A stretch of DNA of 64,000 bases from Siphonodentalium dalli (GCA_032622095.1 CP136069.1:160875043-160939042), one strand, 5' to 3'; counted from the stretch's first letter, positions 24,559-34,400 are shown. A program made the numbers and translations. The notes: a model not told the origin generated them from the sequence alone.

Positions 24559-25441
24559 ATCTGCACACCGGAGCTTCTAACGCTCTCCGCTATACACCCC
24601 ACCCACATATTAAGCTCATGTTGAGAATGCATGAGTACGATGGCTAACGTTCTGAAATGCATAGCAACTGAATTTTAACCAAGAAAAGTTACTATCGGCT
24701 CATCGGGGGTAATGTCGATGGTTGTGATCGATATGAAAATGATTGTTCTTTCAGATGATACCGGATTGCATCGATAACAACCATCGGCATTACTCCCAGT
24801 GAGCCGAGTAACCATTATTTATCAAAATTCAGTTGCTATGCATTTCAGAAAATTCAGCCTTCATGCTCCTTCTCTACTGTATGGAGTTTAGCGTATGGTG
24901 TGGGTTGGTGTATAGCGGAGCTCGTTACAAGCTCCTGTGGATCAGCATGTTCGTGTTAAATGTAATGAACAATTTTTAAAGTTCATTGATAACAGATCTT
25001 AGACTTATTAGAGCAAAGTTGTTAACATTGCGAGTATACACCTTGAGAATGGCAGCAACAATTAGCAATATTATTTATTTGAAAAAACCTGTGTTCTCAG
25101 GGAGTTTCGTCGTCACTGAAATTGTCTTTATCGTTTTCAGGGCCGGAAACTCTGTCACGTGACCGCTAATTTCGTCACCAAAATTTCCGAGTAAAACACA
25201 ATGTCGTCTACTATATGCTTGTTTTTCAGAACTGTGAAGTGGCGAAGAGGACAGTTTGTAGTTTTTGACATGTATTGCTTATTGCTTAAATTTATAAAAT
25301 ATTCAAGTGTTTGACTGATACCTAAACAAAAAAATATATATTTGGACAATATTCGAATGTGCGCATAATTGTTTTTTGTTTGGGCATCAGTCAAACACCT
25401 GAATATTTTATAAGTTTATACAATTATCCATACACGTCAAA
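24559..25441. repeat. Second copies of the two MITE-like elements
   Basis: The long inverted repeat (about 24559-24948) and the foldback element (about 25265-25441) match 21736-22123 and 22440-22616 with a few substitutions and a small insertion (aatttttaaag near 24970). Confidence 0.85.
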
Positions 25442-25579
25442 ATATTTAAATATATCAAAGATATCATTTATCTGACGAGGCGAATCAGATCAAATGGAAC
25501 CACAAGTGTACACAGTTTGGTTAAGTGCGGTCGGTCGGTTTATAAATTGATTTTTTTTATTTAAAACCAATAAAATGAC

Positions 25580-25773
25580 ATAGCTGTAGCACGTTACTAA
25601 AAGCTTGTGATTGATTCAGTTTTACTAGTAATGTGTGTCCCATAATTAGATCCGTATCTCCGAGATTATATATCTCAGCAATATCACCGCGTCAAAAGAA
25701 TAGCAGACTCTGTAACTGGGCGATATGTCATGCGGCATGGTTCTCAAATCACGTTGCGATGAAAATTGAAGAA
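25580..25773 (+). repeat. Dispersed repeat R, truncated copy
   Basis: Begins tagctgtagcacgttactaa, continues through tccgtatctccgagattat and tagcagactctgtaactggg, and stops at gaaaattgaagaa, where a new R head starts. It matches the longer copies at 34401 and 46083. R has no coding sequence that I can recognise. Confidence 0.8.
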
Positions 25774-25826
25774 TAGCTGTAGTACGTTACTAAAAGCTTG
25801 TGATGGATTCAGTGATAATGTATGTT
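25774..25826 (+). repeat. Repeat R, left half interrupted by the 8.6-kb element
   Basis: The head tagctgtagtacgttac ... gattcagtgataatgtatgtt ends at the transposon boundary. It continues at 34401 as atgttccaggattggatccg. The uninterrupted relative at 46083 reads through this point, so it serves as an empty-site reference. ATGTT at 25822-25826 and 34401-34405 is the apparent target duplication. Confidence 0.75.
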
Positions 25827-25936
25827 AGTATAGCGGCTAAGACCAAAAATGTGAGGCAATCGTGCACTTTTGAGTAGAAGCATAGAACTTTGTATACACC
25901 TTCAGGGACATCTAAGAAACAAAATTTGATATGGAC
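25827..25936 (+). repeat. Left terminal inverted repeat
   Basis: 24 bases are identical to the inverted right end. After an extra gtgaggcaatc come gtgcacttttgagtagaag and, distally, gatatggacct. The pairing is imperfect beyond about 50 bp. Confidence 0.75.
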
Positions 25937-26557
25937 CTAATTGAAATAACCACTTTGGTGGTCACCACAACCACTTTTGGAAAACACCCAATTTTTTGGA
26001 CAAAATTTAACCAAAATTTTTTGTGTTCATTTTTTTCTTCATAAGATGATCACGATGTTTAGCAAAAGTGTAGTTAGAATGTTATTTGGCAGTTTTTAGT
26101 ATTATTACTATTTATATATGCGTTCAGTGTTCCAGACCTCCAATTACAACAACAACATTTCACATGAAAGCATAATCATATCACATTAGGCCTACTCATT
26201 GCTAGGTACAACCAACATGCAGTATTGTTGAAATCGCAAATAAACTAGGTTTATGCATACCAAAGAAAGTTATTTCAATGCCAAATCAAACTTCTTTCTT
26301 AGTGACCCTCCATATTATTGAAAAGAAGCAAATCAATGCATATTATACTATAGATGTTCTATTAATCTCTCAAAATGAAACTGTTCTGCTCAAACATTGT
26401 TTTATATACTATATATATAGACCATAGAGCAAAAGCGAGATATGTTTTGTGATGTTTGTCTGAATCTTGAATGTTCTAGAACAATCTTATATATCGAGTA
26501 GAACTATAGACTGGTATATCAATAGTATTATAAGCACTGTTTATCCAGTAATATCCC
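25937..26557. other. Element 3' region; no gene seen
   Basis: AT-rich sequence between the left TIR and the end of the nuclease ORF. There is no clear polyadenylation signal close to the stop codon on the minus strand. Confidence 0.4.
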
Positions 26558-28282
26558 TTAGTCTTGATAGCAACTGCCATCACATTTGCACAATGCAGTA
26601 CATTTTAGGTTGGCTTTAGAACAACTGCATCTGTTTGCACATGCTTTCTTACAGCCACAGCAGATAAGTTCGTAACATGTATCTTTGACCTGTGGTAGAG
26701 TAGTCCATACAGGCACCCATTTACTTTCCGAGTCACGCTCCCATCCCCACGAAGATGGACTGGGTAAGTCTGGATCAGGTATCATTGAATGTCCCCAGAT
26801 ATGCCCTGCCTGGTAGCTAGCCCGCGTAGTATGTTGCTTAAGAGCATCACGTGTTGGTGGTATATTCTCCAAATTACACGACCTCTTTGCGAATAACTGC
26901 CTTCTTGTATGGTCTACAGATTTTGACCCACTGTTCCTATCATACATGTTTACTGTATATGCTTCTATTGATTGGAAGTCATCGTCTGAAATGTTCACTG
27001 GAGCGGATGCTAATTTTACAAAGGCGTCGGTAACATTCGGGCATGAATTCCAGGTATCCCAAGCTGTCTTTTTACCTCTGCCAGCAAAAAATGATACAAC
27101 ATCACATCCCGAGAAGGCGTGAAACATCAGCATTCCGAGTGACTTTTGTGGGCCGAGTTGGTTGGCCATTTCATGAGCAGGTAGGTATCTCAAGTGCTTC
27201 CCTACACCAAATGCTATCCATACATGTGCCTGCTTGAGCTTCTGCATGTGGGAAACAACAATCACAACAACATCGGTGTCAGCAGTTCTTACCATCACAG
27301 ATTCAATTCCACAGTTAACCGCATCAGCAACATGAAGCATCACGCGGGTATCTGCTTCCTCGTGCATGCATGGCGAAATGGAAGATTTGTTAGCTCTGTC
27401 GTGAGATGAAAGAACCAATTGTTGTAATGTAGCATATACCTCCTTGTTCTTGACATCAATTAGTACCACTTGTTCTGTCAAAAGTTTGAATAATTCAGTC
27501 TTGTTTTCGTTGACACGCAGGAAACTTTGCAAATTCCTTGGAACTTGTGATGTTGCGACAACCTTTCGTCGAGCGCCAGATCCCCTTTTTTGACGTGTGG
27601 CACATTTCAGGCTATCATCTCGATATATATCCCATACAACATCCACACGGTTGGCTGATCTTAGCTGCATTTCAATGTACTTTATAAAAACATTGTCAGC
27701 ATAATCTTGGAAAGTTTTAGAAGTTCCCGGTGGTAGCATCTGTACAATGAAAGCGCCATCAAGAATAACAGCATTCACGTTTGGTGCACGGTCTTGTGAT
27801 TCGGCAATTGATTCCAAACATGGTAGTAGATCTGCCTTTGAGCCAGAACGCGGTTCATTGTGTTTGGAGAGAGCTGGTGGCCACGGTTGGTTCTCATGTT
27901 TGAAGAAATCTTCAAGATTACCATCTCTTGCCTGGCAAGCTATATACAATCGACCAAACAAGGCACAGTCACTTTTCAGCTCTGTAATTTGTCCCTTCCG
28001 AAGTACAGGTTTGTTTTTCTTTGAAAACAAAGGCAATTTATTTTTCCTGATCGGTTCAGTTATTGGCTTTGCTTCTGTATTCGTGAACCTCTCCAATACA
28101 AATTGTTCATACTGTTCTTTGCCTAGTTTGCCAATATTTTTCACTGCTTGGACAACTGAGTCAGTCATAACTTCTTTGGTATCTAATGTGTACAAGTCAC
28201 CGCTATCTTCATCGAATGGATTTCCCATCTCCTCAAATGCAGCAACTATGGCTAATGTATCTTTTTGGAAGGTTAACTGCAA
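26558..28282 (-). CDS. FEN1/XPG-like nuclease domain with C-terminal CXC zinc motif (second part of an amber-split ORF)
   Basis: In the same frame as 28337-31123, separated only by TAG and 18 sense codons. The first codon here is TTG, so this is a continuation, not an independent gene. Counting from 28282, acidic residues appear in FEN/XPG order: D175 in AVILDGAF, D218 in VVWDIYRDDSLK, E309 and D311 in HEEADTR, D335 and D337 in RTADTDVVV, D394 in SGCDVVSFFAGRGKK. Family knowledge: FEN1 uses D34, D86, E158, E160, D179, D181 and D233 in the same spacing logic to bind two metals. The C-terminus (542-571) has Cys pattern CxCx3Cx3CxCx6Cx3CxCx3C, a single CXC (tesmin/TSO1) motif, which in other proteins binds zinc and DNA. 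A structure-specific or transposition nuclease is inferred. The family is recalled as uncharacterised and multicopy in invertebrates. Confidence 0.75.
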   Translation of the reverse strand: MQLTFQKDTLAIVAAFEEMGNPFDEDSGDLYTLDTKEVMTDSVVQAVKNIGKLGKEQYEQFVLERFTNTEAKPITEPIRKNKLPLFSKKNKPVLRKGQITELKSDCALFGRLYIACQARDGNLEDFFKHENQPWPPALSKHNEPRSGSKADLLPCLESIAESQDRAPNVNAVILDGAFIVQMLPPGTSKTFQDYADNVFIKYIEMQLRSANRVDVVWDIYRDDSLKCATRQKRGSGARRKVVATSQVPRNLQSFLRVNENKTELFKLLTEQVVLIDVKNKEVYATLQQLVLSSHDRANKSSISPCMHEEADTRVMLHVADAVNCGIESVMVRTADTDVVVIVVSHMQKLKQAHVWIAFGVGKHLRYLPAHEMANQLGPQKSLGMLMFHAFSGCDVVSFFAGRGKKTAWDTWNSCPNVTDAFVKLASAPVNISDDDFQSIEAYTVNMYDRNSGSKSVDHTRRQLFAKRSCNLENIPPTRDALKQHTTRASYQAGHIWGHSMIPDPDLPSPSSWGWERDSESKWVPVWTTLPQVKDTCYELICCGCKKACANRCSCSKANLKCTALCKCDGSCYQD

Positions 28283-28336
28283 TTTGTGAGTCTGCTCGTG
28301 GTGCTTTGTAGCAAAGTTGTCTTCAGTGCTCGCTTC

Positions 28337-31123
28337 CTATCGACTCACCATTCTGGATATCTCTGGCCCCGCAAGCATCCATCGTTTCAGTGCAGCCGGA
28401 TTCTCAGTGAGACCTACCGCACCACCTTCCCCTTTCACCATAGCATTAACTTGCTCATGAGCCTGATCTAGGGCCATACCGGAAAACTTCCTTTGGGTTT
28501 TGTGAGCGACGAATTTCCCAGATGAAAATTCTTTAAATAAGGTCGGGTGTTGGGTTTTCAGAGCGCACATATCCCTCAAATGAACAGATAACCATCTGGA
28601 GTAATTGATGTGGTCTAAGGCAAATGCCCATGGTAGTAGATCAGCTAACGATTGCATATATAGCTGGAAATCTGCTTCCCGTAACGATCGTATAAATGAA
28701 AGTACTATCAGCTCAAATTTCAGAACAAGATTCCAGTATAAAAATTGTGGTTGCGACTGCATCATAGAGTCGCACCAGTTCTCAAAAGACAATAGAGATC
28801 TGTCATCTTCACCATAGAGGTTGCTGTAGTTCACGTAAGCACGCTGTTGCAAAGTATAGAGAGCTGCAGCAGTCAGCTGATGGGCACGCCGAGTTCTTGT
28901 TACCATAGAAGCTTTTACAAAGGAATCGGCAACACCACTGTTGGCAACACCAGCATTACATAACGTATTCGACCACCCACTACCATCCAAGAAATCACCT
29001 AATGTCTTTAGCGCTGTCATCTCAATGTGGAGCCCACCAAGCATAATCAGGATCTTATCCTCACCGTGTGTTGTCGGAGAATTCCACTGAATGGATTTTG
29101 CTATTGCGAACAACGGTTGGTCCATAACAAGAACTGGGATTTGAACTGGATTGAGAAATTTGATAGCATTGTGCACAATGTCCATAGAATGCTTAATCGT
29201 TGGAACTGACTGTGCGTGGTCAACAAATAAAGGCAGCAGCGCGATTTCCGTACAAGGGTCTGTGAACGGTTGCTGGAACGAAGCACGGAAAGCTGCCCAA
29301 CACAGGTAATCCCCACCGGTGAGCTCACTTTTCTGTGCTTGGGTATAGACATGTGCAAGCCATTGATATTCTTGAGAAACGATGGGTTGAGCTGGTGTTT
29401 CTACAATAACAGGACCGGCCAATTTCGGTACAACCGGGTCTGAGTTTGACAGTTTTGCAGGCGGAACATCACTGTACGTGTTGGGCAGATTACTAATAGA
29501 ATGCTTCTTCGTGACACTTCCATCTATTATAGGACGATCACGAGAGATTCCTTTGCATGTCGATGTCGGATGCTGCATTAGTGAAATTGCTGTTCCATGG
29601 AATGAAGCATATGTAGAGCTGGGATTGTGGTCTATGTTGTCCACGGCTGCTGTTGTGAAAATGTTTTTCAATAGTTTTGGCGGGCAAACCACACCATCAG
29701 CTTCATACTGCGAACACACACCATTGGCAACATCGGTTGAAATTGTTAGTAAGCGATCATATGAGATGCATAAACCAAAATTGTGCAATGTGTCAACGAG
29801 TCCACGTTTTCTGGTTTCAGAATGTATCTTCATAGCCAAATAAATGGATGCTGGGGTCTTACGTTCTCTACTGTGACGTTGCTTGTTTGGTGCTGAATTT
29901 TTATTGCTCCTATCTTTCACAACATTGAATGAAATTAGTTGAGACAGCGTGACAGCTGCTGGAATTGGATCATCATAAGAAGCTTGTTGATCTTTAATGC
30001 CAGGTCCATTTAATATCATGCTTACTAAAGCGACCAGTGAAGATGGAACAGACTTTTGCTGACAATCGGACGGAAAGTCGCCATTGAAGTGTTGGTTAGT
30101 TTCTAATATATCTCTGCGTATAAGTTTTGCAGCTTTGGAGAAACACAGAGCTTCTGAATCAAAATCCTGTTCACATGAATGTTTAATTGCATCGCCATCA
30201 CCAAACGCCAATAAAACATCTCTACCCTGGCTGTGGGGGGTGAGCTCTGGAATCGCTGATAATATACGGTTCTTTAACCTTGTAGCATGCACATTGGTTG
30301 GAAACACACTTAAGTCTTGTAGTCTAGTTCCGTATAGTTTGCACACATCCGATAGATTGAATACGGGGGAACAATCACTACTCTCACGCATACATGTTAT
30401 ATGCTCCACAAGCTCTGCGAATACTAATCCCTCTATGCTGGCATCAGCTGATCGTACAGACGGCTCTTTGTGTAAGTTTCCAACGCGGCGGTAGAAATTA
30501 CTCAAACATGAAATGTGAAATACAGCATCAATTGCTACCATGTCTCCAACAGCCAATTTTGCTAACAGTTTGGTATCATTCAGCTCGGTTGCTCCTTCAC
30601 GCACCTTAGTATCTAACTCCAGTGTTGACGCCTTATGGAGATGACCAGAACTGTCATCATTGTCGCAGAATATGCATATCATTTCGTCTTGAGTCGCGTT
30701 ACATGTTTTCCTAGTCTTGATGGGGTTTGTGGAGGTGCTTGCAGCTTCATCGTAAATAAGTCTTTTCTTTGGCACCGGCGTTGTGCGCGATTTACATAGT
30801 TTGTTGCGACAGCACTTGTGCCAAACAGCACTATGCAGCTTAAATGTTTCCTCGAAACCCAATCCCTCATCAAGTAATTTTACATCAACACCAATTTGGA
30901 TATTTGTATTTGTCCGTTCTTGTTGCAGAGTATCGGCGACATATTTGTACCCAGCACCAACATCTTTTCGTTTGGACCGCATTGGGCACTGGAGAGCTTC
31001 TGGCTTCTCAGTCTGACACAATGCACATTTTGTCCAGTCAATTGGTTTAGATGGCGTTTGATCAACTGTGCTGGATCCCGGAGAACAGAAGTCATGGTTT
31101 ATCAGCTTGAACTTTTTGGACAT
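28337..31123 (-). CDS. N-terminal part of the same large protein: two C2HC modules and conserved core
   Basis: 928 codons from ATG (context gccATGt) to TAG at 28337-28339. Module 1 has C33 and C36 (CALC) with H102 and C105; module 2 has C150 and C153 (CIFC) with H203 and C206, both plausible zinc sites. Conserved-looking blocks are DNIDHNPSSTYASFHGT (495-511), PVLVMDQPLFAIAKSIQW (663-680), GGLHIEMTALKTLGD (696-710), ALDHINYSRWLSVHLRDM (835-852) and QAHEQVNAMVKGEGGAVGL (887-905). These blocks recur in large uncharacterised proteins I remember from invertebrates, where the region runs straight into the nuclease part, so the TAG is most simply a recent nonsense mutation. Readthrough is an alternative. 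No intron is needed over 4.5 kb, and the codon frame is otherwise clean, which suggests a young copy. Confidence 0.75.
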   Translation of the reverse strand: MSKKFKLINHDFCSPGSSTVDQTPSKPIDWTKCALCQTEKPEALQCPMRSKRKDVGAGYKYVADTLQQERTNTNIQIGVDVKLLDEGLGFEETFKLHSAVWHKCCRNKLCKSRTTPVPKKRLIYDEAASTSTNPIKTRKTCNATQDEMICIFCDNDDSSGHLHKASTLELDTKVREGATELNDTKLLAKLAVGDMVAIDAVFHISCLSNFYRRVGNLHKEPSVRSADASIEGLVFAELVEHITCMRESSDCSPVFNLSDVCKLYGTRLQDLSVFPTNVHATRLKNRILSAIPELTPHSQGRDVLLAFGDGDAIKHSCEQDFDSEALCFSKAAKLIRRDILETNQHFNGDFPSDCQQKSVPSSLVALVSMILNGPGIKDQQASYDDPIPAAVTLSQLISFNVVKDRSNKNSAPNKQRHSRERKTPASIYLAMKIHSETRKRGLVDTLHNFGLCISYDRLLTISTDVANGVCSQYEADGVVCPPKLLKNIFTTAAVDNIDHNPSSTYASFHGTAISLMQHPTSTCKGISRDRPIIDGSVTKKHSISNLPNTYSDVPPAKLSNSDPVVPKLAGPVIVETPAQPIVSQEYQWLAHVYTQAQKSELTGGDYLCWAAFRASFQQPFTDPCTEIALLPLFVDHAQSVPTIKHSMDIVHNAIKFLNPVQIPVLVMDQPLFAIAKSIQWNSPTTHGEDKILIMLGGLHIEMTALKTLGDFLDGSGWSNTLCNAGVANSGVADSFVKASMVTRTRRAHQLTAAALYTLQQRAYVNYSNLYGEDDRSLLSFENWCDSMMQSQPQFLYWNLVLKFELIVLSFIRSLREADFQLYMQSLADLLPWAFALDHINYSRWLSVHLRDMCALKTQHPTLFKEFSSGKFVAHKTQRKFSGMALDQAHEQVNAMVKGEGGAVGLTENPAALKRWMLAGPEISRMVSR

Positions 31124-31237
31124 GGCTATACTGGTTGAATAATCCCAGACAAATCAGATATTCGATGTGGCATTCCTGTGCAAATGTAGTTTGACTTTGC
31201 GTCCCGAGATTCCTGTATCCATACGTCGATTTGGTCT
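31124..31237 (-). other. Putative 5' leader exon with splice acceptor
   Basis: On the minus strand, gatgttattttcag ends at 31238, giving a good pyrimidine-rich 3' splice site 114 bases upstream of the ATG. This suggests a spliced 5' UTR. The matching donor was not identified. Confidence 0.35.
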
Positions 31238-32592
31238 CTGAAAATAACATCAGAATATTAGCATCACAAGCTATACATCTATATCTTGTTGATAAAACTG
31301 ATAAATAGAATAAAACATTAAAAGTTAACTATTTAAAATATCACAGAACGGGAACAAAAATAAAAATAACTGCTAAAGATGTAATCGAAATTCCATGCAT
31401 GCTCATTTTTTTTAACGAAATCAGTTTGCTTTTTTATTGATATTCCGATATAAGTGCTAAGACGTTTGGACGAGATGTTATCTGAAATACACTAGTAATC
31501 TTGTGCATAATCCCGATTATTTAGCAGAACAGAGAAAAAAAAAGAGAATTGCCTTAATTTCAATACCATGTGAGTGTTTCAGATGGGTTTAGTATTGATT
31601 TTGTCCCTGGAACGAATCCAAAAGTGCTATTGAATTAGATTGTGGATGTTCTGGTTGGAGGTATTGTAACCGTGATTACATCTTTAAATATTCATAACGC
31701 TAAACTGGTTTAAATCACAAATTAAGTAAATCAAAAATATATAACGAACCCAACATGATGAATCTTCTGTCTCTTCTTGTTCAAACAGCAGACTGCAGGC
31801 AGTTTGAATTGGAGTCGTGTCAGAAAAATTTGAAAATGCGCTCGAAAGAAGGCAAAACAACAATATCAACATGAAAAAATAACAGAACAAATACAAACAA
31901 TTGCATTGAAATGAATCTATCAACATTGAAACTTGATTAACCCGCAGATAAAAATTTACACAAATATTATTTATATATACTTTCCATCCCACTAGATACA
32001 TGTATGGGTGTATTCCAAAAAGGAAGCGTGCTCAATTAAATTTTATCGCACACTGGTTGGAATCTGTTACCTTTGTTATTCAACATAATCATATAAATTT
32101 AACTTACAACTATAACTAATTTCCTGGTTAAGAAACCACCCCAACCCCACCACACACTATATTAGACAGCGTCGTGGTTGTTCAGGGGAAATATCTTGAA
32201 ATTTCCAACTGCATGGGGCCCCTTGAACCAGACCAATCTCCAAGGTTTTCAAGATTGAACTTGCACCCTTGAGTTGAAACTTTCCAACCGGTGTCAAAAG
32301 CATTCCAATCTGACAACGCCCCCCCCACATTGCCAGTAATTTGCCACCAAACAAAACTGCCCATATCGGCCTGTGTGCCATGTTTAAAAAACTTTACTGG
32401 AAATTGTAGGAATACAAGCTCGGACAAAGAAGATACTATAATTTGACGAGATACATTGACAGGTTTATCTATTAAGGGCAGGTTATCCTTAACGGTGTGT
32501 GATTATTTTAATGTTTCTATATATTGAGAATATAAAAACTTCCTCCTTAACCCGTTCTATGCTGGAACATCATTTATGACCAGTTATCCCAT
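31238..32592. other. Element 5' region; no gene seen
   Basis: AT-rich, with short frames lacking family signatures. The promoter of the nuclease ORF should lie here or farther right, but no specific motif can be supported. Around 32195-32300 it shares phrases (ccttgaaccagaccaatc) with 16325-16440. Confidence 0.4.
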
Positions 32593-32667
32593 AGGAAATG
32601 TTCATATAATAAGTTCAACAAACGACCAAATGGTCGTTTGTTGAACTTATTATCTGAACATTTCCCT
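32593..32667. mobile_element. 75-bp perfect-stem MITE-like hairpin nested in the transposon
   Basis: The arms 32593-32628 and 32631-32667 pair almost perfectly (AATAAGTTCAACAAACGACC against its complement), with a two-base centre. The outer arms match the element at 9152-9237. It is inserted inside the 8.6-kb element, so it moved later or was carried along. Confidence 0.7.
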
Positions 32668-32689
32668 CAATACATTTGACTCAATCTTG

Positions 32690-33685
32690 GACATAATTCT
32701 GTTTCCTAGGCCCCAGGAAATAATGGACAGCATTTAGTTTCTAAACCCTTGCCAGGATATCTTGCCCCATTCGTTCCCAAACAAAATCACCTCACCCCCC
32801 CCCCCCAGAAAAGTTGGACATAATACTGTATCCTAGGACTCAGAAAATAAATGGACAGAAATTTGTTTCTAGGCACTTGCCAGGATTTCTTGCCCCACCC
32901 GTTCCCAAACAAAATCACCCCACCCCCCCCAAAAAAAATTGGACAGAATTCTGTTTCCTAAGCCCTTGCCAGGATATCTTGCCCAACCCGTTCCTAAACA
33001 AAATCACCCCCCCCCCCCACCCCCAGAAAAAAATTGGACAGAATTCTGTTTCCTAGGCGCTTGCCAGGATTTCTTGCCCCACCCATTCCCAAACAAAAAT
33101 CACCACCCCCCCCCCCCCGAAAAAAATTGGACAGAATTCTGTTTCTTAGGCGCTTGCCAGGATTTCTTGCCCCACCCATTCCAAAACAAAAATCACACCC
33201 ACCCCCCCCCCCGAAAAAAATTGGACAGAATTCTGTTTCATAGGCGCTTGCCAGGATATCTTTCCCAACCAGTTCCTAAACAAAATCATCCCCCCCCAGA
33301 AAAAACGGACATAATTCTGTTGCCTAGGCCCCAGAAATAAAAATGGACAGCATTTTATTTTCTATCGCTTGCCAGGATATCTTGCCCCACCTGTTCCCAA
33401 ACAAAATCACCCCCACCCCCCCCCTCCCAGAATTGCCAGGATATCGTGCCCCACATATTCTGAAAAAAATTATTTTCAACCCTTCCCCACACCTAAAAAA
33501 TTGAACAGCACTCCGCTTCCCATGATATTTTGTCCCACCAGATTCACCAGAAAAATAATCAACTCCACCCCCCCCCCCCCCAAATAAATCTGTATACTAG
33601 GCCCCTGAAGAAAAAAATGGACAGCATTTTGTTTCCTAGGTGCTTGCCATGATTCTTGACCACCCGTTTCCCAAACAAAATATCG
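32690..33685 (+). repeat. C-run minisatellite, about 9 units of 90-125 bp
   Basis: Each unit reads ggacagaattctgtttccta, ggcgcttgccaggatatctt, gccccacccgttcccaaacaa, then aaatcacc and a run of 8-14 C followed by gaaaaaa. Unit length varies with the C run. Proline-rich frames across it are repeat artefacts. Homopolymer C runs of this kind are prone to length change and sequencing error. Confidence 0.85.
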
Positions 33686-34299
33686 TGTCATGGGCGAACT
33701 CGCACACTGCACAATGTGTGAAAATTATAACGAAACGGCTTTCCGTAGAATGGGTTTCCGTAGGTGATGGCAGAGGTCAACAGTACTATTAGTTTTGTTG
33801 ATCGTAATTTTCAAAAGCTGTATGGCTATATCCATGGACCATGTTCATACGTAATACACATTTAGCTTTACATATATGGACTTAGGGTGGTATTGCGACT
33901 ATGATTTGTTTGAAATACGGTGAATATAGTTTCAAATCAAACGTAGGACGAAGGGAAAAAAGCACGGTCAATATGCATTCTCCACACATTCTAATATTTC
34001 GTCAACCGTTGCCAAATTGCGTAAGTTTACGGCAAATGTGATTAATAATAGGGAGTTTGGTGCTGTTGTTTTTGTTTTTACCTTTGATATTTATTTTGTA
34101 TTGGATAATTGGTCGTAATTAGCAATGTAGCAGACGCAGCAATTGAAAACGTATCGTATTTTTTTTCAAGTAAACAAAATCTCACGCGCTGTTTATAAAA
34201 AATGTGGAATGACATTGAACAATGAAGCGGATCGATTTCGACCCAAACTTGTTATATTTTGAGGTGCCCTTGTGTGAATATGAGAGAACTTTGAGAAGA
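33686..34299. other. Element right-hand region; no gene seen
   Basis: AT-rich sequence without recognisable coding signal between the minisatellite and the right TIR. Confidence 0.4.
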
Positions 34300-34400
34300 G
34301 GTCCATATCAGAAATTAATCACCTTGGTCCATAGTATCAATATGTAAAGTATGGGACTTCTACTCAAAAGTGCATGATTTTTGGTCTTAGCCGCTATACT
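34300..34400 (-). repeat. Right terminal inverted repeat
   Basis: Read on the minus strand it begins agtatagcggctaagacc, then catgcacttttgagtagaag and further gatatggacct, in the same order as the left end. Confidence 0.75.

Larger units (their letters stand above)
19906..25606 (+). repeat. Direct tandem duplication of about 2.85 kb
   Basis: Sequence from about 19908 (ttgtttaaaaaagagaatat) to 22779 is repeated from 22780 to about 25606. The unit includes the LINE 3' end, a minisatellite and three foldback elements. The offset falls from 2,876 at the LINE stop codon to about 2,825 later, mainly because the second copy has fewer minisatellite units. At the junction, agcttg from the unit's right end runs directly into tttaaaaaag from its left end. 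Only ttgt is shared at the two breakpoints, a microhomology-type junction. Scattered substitutions show the copies are not identical. Confidence 0.9.
25827..34400 (-). mobile_element. 8,574-bp TIR element carrying a FEN-like nuclease/CXC protein
   Basis: The termini are inverted repeats. The left end starts AGTATAGCGGCTAAGACC and is identical to the right end (reverse complement from 34400) for 24 bases. After an 11-base indel, a tgcacttttgagtagaag block matches, and further in gatatggacct matches, about 100 bp in all with gaps. A 5-bp ATGTT flanks both sides, and the target is repeat R, known intact at 46083-46760. Inside are one long minus-strand ORF (26558-31123), a possible 5' leader intron, a nested small MITE and a C-run minisatellite. 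The ORF resembles no transposase class I can name with confidence. Alternatives: the ORF is captured cargo, or the TIRs belong to a nested-repeat composite. The termini and interrupted target are directly visible; autonomy is inferred. Confidence 0.7.

Noticed and set aside
26558-28282. Independent 574-codon gene
   Set aside because: Its first codon is TTG and it is in phase with the upstream ORF, so it is a continuation after the TAG.
27747-31138. Plus-strand ORFs opposite the nuclease gene
   Set aside because: Antisense shadows of a long coding frame; no signatures.
32814-33587. Proline-rich ORFs on the plus strand and Gly/Arg-rich frames on the minus strand
   Set aside because: Translations of the C-run minisatellite.
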